Below are positions 7,773 through 16,369 of a stretch of DNA of 64,000 nucleotides, piece after piece. The position numbers and the translations under genes were made by a program. The number at the start of each line of letters is the position of its first letter. Position 1 is the first letter of the stretch. Below the pieces are notes generated by a model. It saw nothing but the letters and a program-made list of their open reading frames with translations, had not been told where the DNA came from and did no database searches. The DNA is from Ferruginibacter sp. (lineage in GTDB: Bacteria > Bacteroidota > Bacteroidia > Chitinophagales > Chitinophagaceae), in NCBI GenBank assembly GCA_013141115.1, contig JABFRP010000002.1:2344647-2408646 (forward strand). The letters are read 5' to 3'.

Positions 7773-9119
7773 ATGGCGATATTAAACAATAAATTATCAC
7801 AACAACAATACGCCGAAAACTTCAGCGATATTCATCCGCCGTTTGAAACGCATAATGCGGCACTGGTAGAAGCCAACCGTTGTTTGTTTTGTTATGATGC
7901 GCCTTGTATTAAAAGTTGCCCTACCGGAATTAATATACCCAAGTTTATTAAACAAATTACCTCTGATAATATCAAAGGAAGTGCACACACTATTTTTCTA
8001 TCCAATATTATGGGAGCTGGTTGCAGCAAAGTTTGTCCTGTAGAAAAATTGTGCGAAGGCAGTTGTGTATTTAATTTAATGGATGAGCCACCCATTCCCA
8101 TTGCTAAACTGCAAAGATACAGTACAGAAAAAGCGATGCAACAAAAATGGCAATTGTTCGAAAGAAAAAAATCTGCCGGCAAAAAAGTTGCGGTTGTTGG
8201 TGCAGGGCCTGCAGGTTTAAGTTGTGCCCATGTTTTATCAAGAGAAGGCATTGATGTTACTATTTATGAAAAAGAAAATAAAGCTGGCGGCTTAATGACT
8301 TACGGCATTGCAGCATATAAAGTAACGCCGGAGTTTTGCGAAGATGAAGTGAATTATATTTTATCATTGGGCGGTATAGAAATAAAATACAAACAGGAGT
8401 TAGGGAAAAATATTTCATTAGCTGAGTTGCAAAAAAAATATGATGCCGTATTTCTCGGCATGGGTGTTGGTTTAGCAAATCGGTTATACATTCCCGGTGA
8501 AGATTTAGAAGGAGTGGAAGATGCGATCAAATTTATTTATGATTTAAGAGACAAAGGATTTTCTGCAATTCCTGTTGGCGATAAAGTAGCCGTAATTGGT
8601 ATGGGTATGACGGCGATTGATGCCGCCACACAAGCCAGGCGTTTGGGTGCAAAAGAAGTAACCATGTTATATAGAAGAACACAAGAAGAGATGCCCTGTA
8701 CACAACATGAATTAGACATTGCTATGCTGGATGGCTGTAAAATAATTTGGTTAGCAGCACCTAAAGAATTGAAAGGAGTAAATGGAAAAGTATCTGAAAT
8801 TATTTGCAGTATAATGCAATTGGGGGAACCCGATGTCAGCGGCAGAAAAAGCCCTGTTGAAACCGGTGCAACATTTTCATTGGAAGTGGATATGGTAATT
8901 AAAGCTGCAGGACAAATGCCTTTTGAGCAATTGATAATTGATAATGAGATAATGAATAATAAAGGCAAGATTGTTATCAATAACAGCGAAACAAATATTA
9001 AAGGCGTATTTGCTGGGGGGGATGCGGTAAATGGTGGAAGGGAAGTGGTGGATGCAGTACAGGCGGGGAAAGATGCAGCGGCTGCAATTTTGAGCTATAT
9101 TTTTCACGCAAAGAGATAA
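7773..9119 (+). CDS. preT: NAD(P)-dependent dihydropyrimidine dehydrogenase, flavin/iron-sulfur subunit PreT
   Basis: This is the electron-input subunit of dihydropyrimidine dehydrogenase, homologous to GltD and to the N-terminal half of mammalian DPD. It passes electrons from NAD(P)H through FAD and Fe-S clusters to PreA. The N-terminal cysteines CLFCYDAPCIKSCPTGINIP and GCSKVCPVEKLCEGSC bind two [4Fe-4S] clusters. The FAD dinucleotide fold is at VAVVGAGPAGLSCA and the NAD(P) fold at VAVIGMGMTAIDAA; GVFAGGDAVNGGREVVDAVQ closes the FAD site. The last six residues (IFHAKR) and the stop codon come from the left end of the repeat element at 9100, so the natural C-terminus has been replaced. The partner preA follows after that element. 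Confidence 0.94.
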   Translation: MAILNNKLSQQQYAENFSDIHPPFETHNAALVEANRCLFCYDAPCIKSCPTGINIPKFIKQITSDNIKGSAHTIFLSNIMGAGCSKVCPVEKLCEGSCVFNLMDEPPIPIAKLQRYSTEKAMQQKWQLFERKKSAGKKVAVVGAGPAGLSCAHVLSREGIDVTIYEKENKAGGLMTYGIAAYKVTPEFCEDEVNYILSLGGIEIKYKQELGKNISLAELQKKYDAVFLGMGVGLANRLYIPGEDLEGVEDAIKFIYDLRDKGFSAIPVGDKVAVIGMGMTAIDAATQARRLGAKEVTMLYRRTQEEMPCTQHELDIAMLDGCKIIWLAAPKELKGVNGKVSEIICSIMQLGEPDVSGRKSPVETGATFSLEVDMVIKAAGQMPFEQLIIDNEIMNNKGKIVINNSETNIKGVFAGGDAVNGGREVVDAVQAGKDAAAAILSYIFHAKR

Positions 9120-9575
9120 AGCAAATAAAAGAACGCAAAGGAATACAATTTATCTATGTATACTGAAAACGAAATTGCAGGTTGGTGGTAGACCTGTGCT
9201 TTAAAATTCATGTTCAATATGGGCCAGGTTTGTTTGAATCAGTTTATGAAGAGATATTTTGCTATGAATGGGAAAAGAATGGTATTCCTTTTTTAAGGCA
9301 ATACCCGATTCCGTTGATACATGAAACAATAAAAATGGATGCAGGTTTTAGGGCGGATGTGCTAATCGATAATAAAGTCATTATCGAATTTAAATCTATA
9401 GAAGCGCCGGCCCCTGTACACTACAAACAGGTGCAGACTTATTTAAAACTGACAGGTTGTAAACTTGGATTGCTGGTAAACTTTAATGTGGCGCTTATTA
9501 AAGATGGTATTCATCGTATAGTAAACAACTTATAAACTTTGCATCTTGGCTTACTTTGCCTCTTTGCGTGAAAAA
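9100..9575 (+). mobile_element. GxxExxY-containing element with 16-nt terminal inverted repeats
   Basis: The left terminus TTTTTCACGCAAAGAG (9100-9115) is the exact reverse complement of CTCTTTGCGTGAAAAA at 9560-9575. The left subterminal region (GCAAAGGAATACAA, ending 9148) and right subterminal region (CTTTGCATCTTGG..., from 9537) match those of the three ORF-less copies at 3.8, 6.7 and 7.7 kb. The only gene inside encodes a GxxExxY protein. The insertion separates preT from preA and reaches to within 10 nt of the preA start. No target-site duplication is obvious. Confidence 0.7.
9182..9535 (+). CDS. GxxExxY protein (PD-(D/E)XK-like family), 5' end frameshifted
   Basis: This small protein carries the family signature GPGLFESVYEE (GxxExxY). 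It also has FRADVLIDNKVIIEFKS, which fits a PD-(D/E)XK nuclease-like core (Asp, then E-x-K). The biochemical function of the family is not established. The 117-residue frame begins at TTG 9182. An ATG at 9156 gives MYTENEIA, the usual family start, but it runs into a stop within three more codons. One base appears to be missing near 9180-9182, so expression would need a TTG start or the gene is broken. It is the only ORF inside the inverted-repeat element. Confidence 0.8.
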   Translation: MVVDLCFKIHVQYGPGLFESVYEEIFCYEWEKNGIPFLRQYPIPLIHETIKMDAGFRADVLIDNKVIIEFKSIEAPAPVHYKQVQTYLKLTGCKLGLLVNFNVALIKDGIHRIVNNL

Positions 9576-9585
9576 TTTAGAGTCT

Positions 9586-10854
9586 ATGGCAAACATTAGT
9601 TCCAACTTCCTCGGTATAAAATCTCCCAATCCATTCTGGTTGGCGAGTGCGCCACCTACTGATAAAAAGTATAATGTACTTCGTGCATTTGAAGCAGGCT
9701 GGGGTGGCGTTGTTTGGAAAACATTAGGCAGTCAGGTAAAGAATGTTTCTTCACGTTACTCTGCGGTGGATTATGGCGGACAAAGAGTGATGGGTTTTAA
9801 TAATATTGAACTCATCAGCGACAGGCCACTGGAAATAAATTTAAAAGAGATTGCCGAGTGTGTAAAATTATTTCCCGACAGGGCCATGATCGTTTCACTA
9901 ATGGCCGACAATGATAAAAACAGCTGGCACGAATTAATTAAAAAAGTAGAAGATACTGGCGCACACGGATTGGAATTAAATTTCGGTTGCCCACATGGTA
10001 TGACGGAACGTGGCATGGGTGCAGCAGTAGGACAAGACCCGGAAATTGCCTGTATGGTAGTAGAATGGGTAATGGAAAAAGCAACCATACCGGTAATAAC
10101 AAAACTCACACCTAATGTACATTCGGTAGTACCCACAGGAAGATCGGTTGTAAAAGCAGGTACCAACGCATTGTCTTTGATCAATACTATTCAATCAGTA
10201 ACAGGAGTTGATCTGGATACACTCGTTCCTAATCCTTATGTAGCAGGCAAATCTGTTTTTGGGGGTTACTGCGGGCCAGCAGTAAAACCTATTGCATTAA
10301 AAATGCTTACTACAATTGCACAGGATGAACTTACTAAAAAAGTTCCCATAAGCGGCATTGGTGGTATCGAAACCTGGAAAGATGCGGTGGAATTTATGTT
10401 ACTCGGCGCAAGCAATGTACAGGTATGTACTGCCGCTATGAAACATGGGTTTAGAATTGTGGAAGATATGATTGAAGGCTTGAACAACTGGATGGATGAA
10501 AAGGGTTTTAAAACACTGGATGATTTTATTGGCAAATCAGTTGATACCATTACCCATTGGGAAGACCTTGATATCAACTATCACCACATTGCGAAAATTA
10601 ATCAGGATAAATGTATTCACTGCGGTTTATGTTATATCGCTTGTGAAGATACTTCTCATCAATCCATTAAACTAGATTATGGAAAACCTTACAATAAATA
10701 CACGATCATTGATGAGGAATGCGTGGGTTGCAATTTGTGTAAATTAGTTTGCCCGGTTGATGATTGTATTACTATGGAAGAACATCGTGTAGCACCGGAA
10801 TATTTAAACTGGAAACAATACCAGCAAAAAGGTTTGCCATTGAACGATCATTAA
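9586..10854 (+). CDS. preA: NAD-dependent dihydropyrimidine dehydrogenase catalytic subunit PreA
   Basis: This is the FMN-containing catalytic subunit that reduces uracil or thymine to the 5,6-dihydro form in the first step of the pathway. The dihydroorotate-dehydrogenase-like barrel is visible in NPFWLASAPPT, GWGGVVWKTLG, LELNFGCPHGM, PVITKLTPN and ISGIGGIETWKDAVEF. The C-terminus adds a two-[4Fe-4S] ferredoxin domain (CIHCGLCYIACEDTS and CVGCNLCKLVCPVDDC). I choose ATG 9586 (MANISSNFLG) because the longer ORF from 9556 would translate the right end of the repeat element. It is 422 residues long and convergent with murF. Confidence 0.95.
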   Translation: MANISSNFLGIKSPNPFWLASAPPTDKKYNVLRAFEAGWGGVVWKTLGSQVKNVSSRYSAVDYGGQRVMGFNNIELISDRPLEINLKEIAECVKLFPDRAMIVSLMADNDKNSWHELIKKVEDTGAHGLELNFGCPHGMTERGMGAAVGQDPEIACMVVEWVMEKATIPVITKLTPNVHSVVPTGRSVVKAGTNALSLINTIQSVTGVDLDTLVPNPYVAGKSVFGGYCGPAVKPIALKMLTTIAQDELTKKVPISGIGGIETWKDAVEFMLLGASNVQVCTAAMKHGFRIVEDMIEGLNNWMDEKGFKTLDDFIGKSVDTITHWEDLDINYHHIAKINQDKCIHCGLCYIACEDTSHQSIKLDYGKPYNKYTIIDEECVGCNLCKLVCPVDDCITMEEHRVAPEYLNWKQYQQKGLPLNDH

Positions 10855-10866
10855 TAGCAGTAGTTA

Positions 10867-12144
10867 TTATTCCAGCACTTTCTCCATTTGCATACTTCTG
10901 CTGCCCTTAATTAAGATCTGCGTATTATTAAATTGTTGCTGCGTAAACCATTCTTTTGCCTGCAAGCTGTTTTCAAAATTTAAATGAGGGTGTTTTAATT
11001 TATGATAATCGCCGCCCACTAAAACCACTGCTTTCCATTTATAATTACCCATTACATTAATTATCGCCTGGTGCTCCTGCAAGCTTTCGTTGCCTAATTC
11101 CATCATACCACCCAATAATAAAACTTTTTCGCTGCCTTCCATTTTTGCAAAATTTTCAATGGCAGCTTTCATACTGGTAGGGTTGGCATTATAGGCATCT
11201 AAGATAATTTTGTTGCTGCCTTTTGCTATCAATTGAGAGCGGCTGTTAGATGGTACGTAATTTTCTAAAGCAGTTTTTATTTTTTCATCCCCCACATTAA
11301 AATATCTTCCTGCAGCAACAGCAGCCAGCACATTGGGTAAATTATATTCACCTACCAGTTGTGTTTTAATAGTATTAATAGCAGTGCCTTTTGTTAGGGC
11401 AACTTCTAAAAAACCAGTACTGCTTTTTACTTCGCCGGTAATATCCGCATTTGCAGTGCCATAAGTTTTTATGGTGGCAATGCCTTTGCTCATTTCCTGT
11501 AAATAAGTATAATCGTTCATTATAAAAGCAGTGCCATTATTGGCTCTTAAATAATCAAATAACTCACCTTTACCTTTTCTTACACCTTCTTCTCCGCCAA
11601 AACCTTCTAAATGTGCTTTACCGCAATTAGTAATTAAGCCGTGTGTGGGTAATGTAAACTGGCAATAACTTTCAATCTCTTTTAAATGGTTGGCGCCCAT
11701 TTCAATAAGAGCTATTTCTGCATCAGCTTTTATTTTAAAAATGGTAAGTGGAATACCAATATGGTTATTTAGATTACCCTCTGTGGTGTAAGTTTTGTAA
11801 GTAGAAGACAATACTTCATGCAATAACTCTTTGGTAGTGGTTTTGCCATTGCTTCCTGTTACTGCAATAAAGGGGATATTAAATTGCTGACGATGATGCT
11901 TTGCTAATAACTGCATTGCAGTTAAAACATCGGTTACAGTAATTATTCTTGCATCTGTTATTTCTGTAGCTTCATCAACTATTGCATAAGCAGCGCCTGC
12001 ATCTAAAGCTTTTTTTGCAAAGAGATTACCGTTAAAACTTGGGCCTTTCAATGCAAAAAACAGGTCGCCTTGTTTTAACTTCCTGGTATCAGTTTGCACA
12101 GATGGGTGGGCTAAAAATATTTTATAAAGTTGGTCTGTTTGCAT
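10867..12144 (-). CDS. murF: UDP-N-acetylmuramoyl-tripeptide--D-alanyl-D-alanine ligase
   Basis: This cytoplasmic Mur ligase adds D-Ala-D-Ala to the UDP-MurNAc tripeptide, the last cytoplasmic step of peptidoglycan precursor assembly. The N-terminal segment has SVQTDTRKLKQGDLFFALKG, the ATP P-loop is AVTGSNGKTTTKE, and LIEMGANHLKEI and ILDAYNANPTSMKAA follow. The C-terminus (LIKGSRSMQMEKVLE) is characteristic of MurF. At 425 residues it is complete. It lies downstream of gldJ in the same direction, separated by a hairpin terminator. Confidence 0.96.
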   Translation of the reverse strand: MQTDQLYKIFLAHPSVQTDTRKLKQGDLFFALKGPSFNGNLFAKKALDAGAAYAIVDEATEITDARIITVTDVLTAMQLLAKHHRQQFNIPFIAVTGSNGKTTTKELLHEVLSSTYKTYTTEGNLNNHIGIPLTIFKIKADAEIALIEMGANHLKEIESYCQFTLPTHGLITNCGKAHLEGFGGEEGVRKGKGELFDYLRANNGTAFIMNDYTYLQEMSKGIATIKTYGTANADITGEVKSSTGFLEVALTKGTAINTIKTQLVGEYNLPNVLAAVAAGRYFNVGDEKIKTALENYVPSNSRSQLIAKGSNKIILDAYNANPTSMKAAIENFAKMEGSEKVLLLGGMMELGNESLQEHQAIINVMGNYKWKAVVLVGGDYHKLKHPHLNFENSLQAKEWFTQQQFNNTQILIKGSRSMQMEKVLE

Positions 12145-12183
12145 GCTTCAAAAATACTATAGATGAGGATAATAAATGCAATA

Positions 12184-12216
12184 AAAAACCTCCTGAAATT
12201 TTATCAGGAGGTTTTT
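12184..12216 (-). terminator. Rho-independent terminator after gldJ
   Basis: CCTCCTGA (12189-12196) pairs with TCAGGAGG (12204-12211) around a 7-nt loop. A-runs on the left and T-runs on the right make it usable in both directions. It follows the gldJ stop on the minus strand and precedes murF. Confidence 0.75.
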
Positions 12217-12235
12217 GTAATCAGTTTATAAGAAA

Positions 12236-13816
12236 TTATTTTTTCTTTTTTCTTGAATTTTGTTTGCGGCTACCAAAGATATTACCTTCTTTAAAACCTG
12301 GTCCTTCAGGAGGGCCAAGGTAAGTTTGAGCGCAACGGAAACCTACAGTGCTTGCTGCCTGATCTTCCTGCATAAAACGACGGGCCCCGGGAGATAACCA
12401 GTATGGTCTGTCATTCCAGCTACCACCTTTAATTACTCTTGACTGATCGTTTATTAAAGAAGAAATACCATAACCGTAATAAACACCACTTGAAGAATCA
12501 CCATCTAAATAATTGATAACATTATTTTTTTGGTAATTACTGCGGTTTTTAACTTCATCGTCGGAAATATCAACTTTTTTCAACTTGTTGATTTCTACAC
12601 CATTGGCACTATCTTTTTGATAATCGCCGGAGGCATTTTTATAATATTTCTGGAATTTATTACCACGGAAGTAGTTGAAATCTTGTCCATCACTGGGAGT
12701 TAAAGGTCTGTAAACATCACCTACCCACTCGCTAACATTACCACTCATATTGTACAAGCCAAATGCGTTAGGGTAAAAAGATTTTACGTTACCTGCAATG
12801 GCTGCACGGTCATTTAAACCACCTGCAACACCCATGTTATCACCACTACCACGTTTAAAGTTGGCTAAAAACTTACCTTGCCAGCTTCCACGGCGATTAT
12901 CACGCAAACCATTAGGATTATTACTCCATGAATATATTTGTTGGTTACTTAACAATTCTTCACCTGATTTACCTTCTTTTTTACGTGGAGAAGGGTTTTG
13001 TGCAAAAATACCATAGGCCGCATATTCCCATTCTGCTTCAGTAGGTAAGCGATAGCCCATATTTAGTATACCATCTTCCATACGCACAATACCTCTTGGC
13101 TTACCATTTACATCTTTTAAAGTAGATTTTTTAGGCTTACTTCTGCTCTGAATTAAATCCGGAGACATTAAATAAGTCTCTGTATTAAATGCATCAGCAC
13201 CAGCACCTTTCATCTCTTTTTTTGCTGCATCTTTTTTTAAGTAATTAGCATCCATCAGGTTCAATTCATTAACCCTGTCAGTTCTCCAGATACAAAAATC
13301 ATGTGCCTGCTGCCAGCTAACACCAACTACAGGATAAAAATTATAAGACGGATACCTGAAATAATATTCAACATAAGGCTCGTTATAAGCCAGCTCTTCA
13401 CGCCAAACTAATGTATCAGGCAGGGCCTTACGCATAATGTTAGTATCACCTGAAAAAGTATTTTCAAGCCAGTATAAGTATTCCCTATAATGCACGTTCG
13501 CCACTTCGGTTTCATCTATAAAAAACGATGGAACAGTAACACGGCGGGGCACATTATTCCAGTCGCCCATTACATCTTCATCTTTGGCACCCATAACAAA
13601 GGAACCGCCTTGTACAAATACAAGACCTGGGCCCGCTTTAGGGTATTTAACTTTAGCAACATTAAAGTTGCCCATATTCTTGTCGTTATATTTCCATCCG
13701 GTAGCAGATGACTTTTCGCTTTTCTTTTTAAATAAGCCTCCGTTTTTACAAGAGCTTAATGAAAAAGCTGCAGCAACAAGAATTACTAAATTTTTACTTG
13801 AAAATAATTTTAACAT
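12236..13816 (-). CDS. gldJ: Gliding motility/T9SS lipoprotein GldJ (FGE-sulfatase fold)
   Basis: This 526-residue lipoprotein has a lipobox in AAFSLSSCKNGG. GldJ is a periplasm-facing component needed for type IX secretion and gliding. The formylglycine-generating-enzyme-like fold is visible in GPGLVFVQGGSFVMGAKD, MGDWNNVPRRVTVPSFF, DETEVANVHYREYL, YRLPTEAEWEYAAYG, MSGNVSEWVGDVY and GFRCAQTYLGP. The DWNN...DETEV pattern and the length fit GldJ better than its paralogue GldK, and no gldL/M/N genes are adjacent. In KGGSWNDRPYWLSPGARR the cysteines that active FGE enzymes use are absent, so a structural role is likely. It is divergent from porV. Confidence 0.87.
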   Translation of the reverse strand: MLKLFSSKNLVILVAAAFSLSSCKNGGLFKKKSEKSSATGWKYNDKNMGNFNVAKVKYPKAGPGLVFVQGGSFVMGAKDEDVMGDWNNVPRRVTVPSFFIDETEVANVHYREYLYWLENTFSGDTNIMRKALPDTLVWREELAYNEPYVEYYFRYPSYNFYPVVGVSWQQAHDFCIWRTDRVNELNLMDANYLKKDAAKKEMKGAGADAFNTETYLMSPDLIQSRSKPKKSTLKDVNGKPRGIVRMEDGILNMGYRLPTEAEWEYAAYGIFAQNPSPRKKEGKSGEELLSNQQIYSWSNNPNGLRDNRRGSWQGKFLANFKRGSGDNMGVAGGLNDRAAIAGNVKSFYPNAFGLYNMSGNVSEWVGDVYRPLTPSDGQDFNYFRGNKFQKYYKNASGDYQKDSANGVEINKLKKVDISDDEVKNRSNYQKNNVINYLDGDSSSGVYYGYGISSLINDQSRVIKGGSWNDRPYWLSPGARRFMQEDQAASTVGFRCAQTYLGPPEGPGFKEGNIFGSRKQNSRKKKK

Positions 13817-14555
13817 GTTCGTTCGTTTATCAAATTGGTTAACGAAAGGTTTTCTTTTTTATTGTATATGGGGGTGTATTGGCTGCGAATATAAATACTT
13901 TAAACGACATAAGGCGTTGTCAGTATTTTTTTACACTATACTAACGTAAAAAAAATCTTAGTATGTTTTTAGTGATAACAAACTTTAGAGCAGTTTTATT
14001 GCCTGTTAAACAAAAATAAACCGCAAATACTGCTAACCATTAAAACAATAATTAAAAAAAATGTAATTCAGTGCAACAAATACCAAAAGTCAGCTGTCTT
14101 CAATTTTAGAAAAAAGTACGCAGCACATAATAATTTATAGCAGATCATAATTTACAATGGCATATATTTTTATTTTAAATACGGCTGTAATTGAATTAAT
14201 TTACCGATATTGTAATTATAAAGGGTGTTTGTAAGGTATTTAAAATGCACTTTAAAATGAGTTTTAATAATCAGCAAACAATAATCGATAATATATCCCG
14301 TTTGCTAAATGAAATAAACCGTAATTCAGGTATTTACTCTAATAAAAGCCAGGCAAAATCCCCGTAATTGGAGGCTTTGTTGCTTACACTAAAAGTCATT
14401 ATCTTTGAATTGCTAAATTTTAATAATTTTTTTTTAACAAGATTTTATAATTTAGTTGTTCGTTTCAAGAAAACTACTATTTTTACAAACAAGACAACCA
14501 TTAAACTAAACGCTTATTGAGGTAAGTTCTACCTAACCAAGACAAAACAAAACGC
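13817..14555. other. Long divergent intergenic region between gldJ and porV
   Basis: This AT-rich region of about 740 bp has no credible ORF. The only signal I can support is the porV promoter near 14376. In gliding bacteroidetes such as Flavobacterium johnsoniae, porU lies between porV and gldJ, but no trace of a porU reading frame is visible here. Confidence 0.5.
14376..14407 (+). promoter_or_regulatory. Bacteroidota-type promoter for porV
   Basis: TTTG (14376-14379) is followed after 20 nt by TATCTTTG (14400-14407). This matches the Bacteroidota sigma-A consensus TTTG-N19-21-TAnnTTTG. Transcription would start near 14414, leaving a leader of about 140 nt before the porV ATG. Confidence 0.5.
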
Positions 14556-15710
14556 ATGAAAAGAGTAACTTTAAAACTAACTACCTTAGTTGTTTTACTG
14601 GGAGGATCAATCAGTGTATCTAATGCCCAGTCAGCAACAAACAACATTAACGTTGTAACATCAGCAGTTCCGTTCTTACGTATCAATCAAGACACTCGTA
14701 CAGGAGCAATGGGTGACGCTGGAATTGCTATTTCGCCTGATGCAAATTCTTCATTTTCGAACATAGCAAAAACACCTTTTAATACAAGTAAATATGGCCT
14801 TTCTTTAAATTATGCTCCATGGCTGAGAGATTTAGCTGTAAATGATGTTTATGTAGCTTCTTTAGCAGGCTTTTATAAAATAGACGACGAATCAGCAATT
14901 TCTGCTTCTTTAAGATATTTTAGTTTGGGAAGCATACAATACACTGATATTAATGGTAATGATCTAACCACCGGACGTCCTCGTGAATTTGCTTTTGATG
15001 CAGGTTACTCAAGAAAACTGTCTGCTAAAAATAGCATTGGTATAGCATTACGTTATATTAATTCAAACCTTGCCAGCGGAACTTTTAACGGAGTAAGTTA
15101 TAAAGCTGGTAATTCTGTAGCCGGAGATATTCATTTCTTCCATAATGGTGCTAAAGAAAACGGAGAAGGGTTTAATTGGGGTGCAACTTTAAGCAACCTT
15201 GGTTCTAAAATTTCTTACACCAGCGATGCAACACAAAAAGATTTTATTCCCGCAGATTTAGGTATTGGCGGTGCTTACACAAAAGTGTTTGACGAAGACA
15301 ATAAAATTACTTTTGCATTAGATCTACACAAATTATTAGTGCCTACGCCCCCAGCTGTTGGTGACTCTGCAGGTATAGCTAGCTACCGTAATAAAGGCGT
15401 TGTAAGTAGCTGGTTTAGCTCTTTCGGCGATGCTCCGGATAAAATTTCAGAAGAAATTCAAGAAGTTAATGTATCTGCCGGATTAGAATACTGGTACAAT
15501 AACCAATTTGCTTTCAGAGCTGGTTATTTCTACGAAAATCCTAACAAAGGAAACAGAAAATTCTTCTCAGTAGGAGCAGGTTTAAAGTATAATGTTTTTG
15601 GATTAAACTTTGCTTACTTGTTTCCATCAGGTAGCGGTATAAGCCGTAACCCATTGTCAAATACATATCGTTTTGGTTTAGTATTTGATTTTGACGCTGC
15701 AACAAAATAA
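14556..15710 (+). CDS. porV: Type IX secretion outer membrane protein PorV (LptO)
   Basis: This 384-residue outer membrane beta-barrel has a signal peptide (MKRVTLKLTTLVVLLGGSI, then SVSNAQ). PorV is the T9SS shuttle that carries cargo from the translocon to the attachment complex. The family hallmark after the signal is present: AVPFLRINQDTRTGAMGDAG, then SFSNIAKTPF and YAPWLRDLAVNDVYVASLAG. Amphipathic strands and an Asn/Tyr-rich C-terminus (NTYRFGLVFDFDAA) support a barrel. It is divergent from gldJ and followed by a strong terminator. The partner protease PorU is not in the window. Confidence 0.92.
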   Translation: MKRVTLKLTTLVVLLGGSISVSNAQSATNNINVVTSAVPFLRINQDTRTGAMGDAGIAISPDANSSFSNIAKTPFNTSKYGLSLNYAPWLRDLAVNDVYVASLAGFYKIDDESAISASLRYFSLGSIQYTDINGNDLTTGRPREFAFDAGYSRKLSAKNSIGIALRYINSNLASGTFNGVSYKAGNSVAGDIHFFHNGAKENGEGFNWGATLSNLGSKISYTSDATQKDFIPADLGIGGAYTKVFDEDNKITFALDLHKLLVPTPPAVGDSAGIASYRNKGVVSSWFSSFGDAPDKISEEIQEVNVSAGLEYWYNNQFAFRAGYFYENPNKGNRKFFSVGAGLKYNVFGLNFAYLFPSGSGISRNPLSNTYRFGLVFDFDAATK

Positions 15711-15729
15711 TATCAACAACAACATATTT

Positions 15730-15759
15730 AAAAAGCGCCCCGGTTTAGGGGCGCTTTTT
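15730..15759 (+). terminator. Terminator after porV
   Basis: AAAAAGCGCCCC pairs perfectly with GGGGCGCTTTTT around a 6-nt loop (GGTTTA). A T-run follows, 20 nt past the porV stop. Confidence 0.88.
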
Positions 15760-15809
15760 AGTTTTTACTGCCAGTCAAATTGCAGATATTTGTACCATAA
15801 AATATAAAA

Positions 15810-16289
15810 ATGAGTTACAGAATAGGTTCAGGGATAGATTTTCATCAATTAGTAGAAGGAAGAGATTTGTGGATTGGCGGTATAAAAATACCACATACCA
15901 AAGGTGCATTGGGCCATAGTGATGCAGATGTTTTATTACATGCTATTTGTGATGCCATGCTTGGGGCTTTGTGTCTTGGTGATATTGGAGTACATTTTCC
16001 TGATACAGATGCATCGCTTAAAAATATTGATAGTAAAATACTCCTGGCCAAAAGCTATGAACTGATAAAGAACAAGGGGTATAAAATTATAAATGTAGAT
16101 ACTACATTATGTTTGCAGGAACCTAAAATAAAACCTTATGTTACACAAATGCAGGAGGTGATAGCTTCGATACTGCAAGTATCTGCACAAGATGTTTCTG
16201 TAAAAGCAACCACTACAGAAAAAATGGGTTTTGCAGGACGAGAAGAAGGGCTGGTGGCTTATGCAACTATATTACTTTGCAAAGTATAA
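15810..16289 (+). CDS. ispF: 2-C-methyl-D-erythritol 2,4-cyclodiphosphate synthase
   Basis: This MEP-pathway enzyme converts CDP-methylerythritol 2-phosphate to methylerythritol cyclodiphosphate. GSGIDFHQL and GHSDADVLLHAICDAMLGA hold the zinc-binding Asp/His residues, and GDIGVHFPDTD and ATTTEKMGFAGREEG complete the active site. At 159 residues it has the normal length. It starts at ATG 15810, just after the porV terminator, so it has its own promoter or belongs to a short unit. Confidence 0.97.
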   Translation: MSYRIGSGIDFHQLVEGRDLWIGGIKIPHTKGALGHSDADVLLHAICDAMLGALCLGDIGVHFPDTDASLKNIDSKILLAKSYELIKNKGYKIINVDTTLCLQEPKIKPYVTQMQEVIASILQVSAQDVSVKATTTEKMGFAGREEGLVAYATILLCKV

Positions 16290-16369
16290 TACTACTTTAG
16301 TTAGAAAAAGCATTCTCTTACAGTACAGTTAAAATGTAAATTTTATAATTTTCATTATTTCTACATTAG

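Noticed and set aside
12236..13816. GldK instead of GldJ
   Set aside because: GldK normally heads a gldKLMN cluster, none of which is present, and the DWNN/DETEV pattern with neighbouring murF and porV fits GldJ better.
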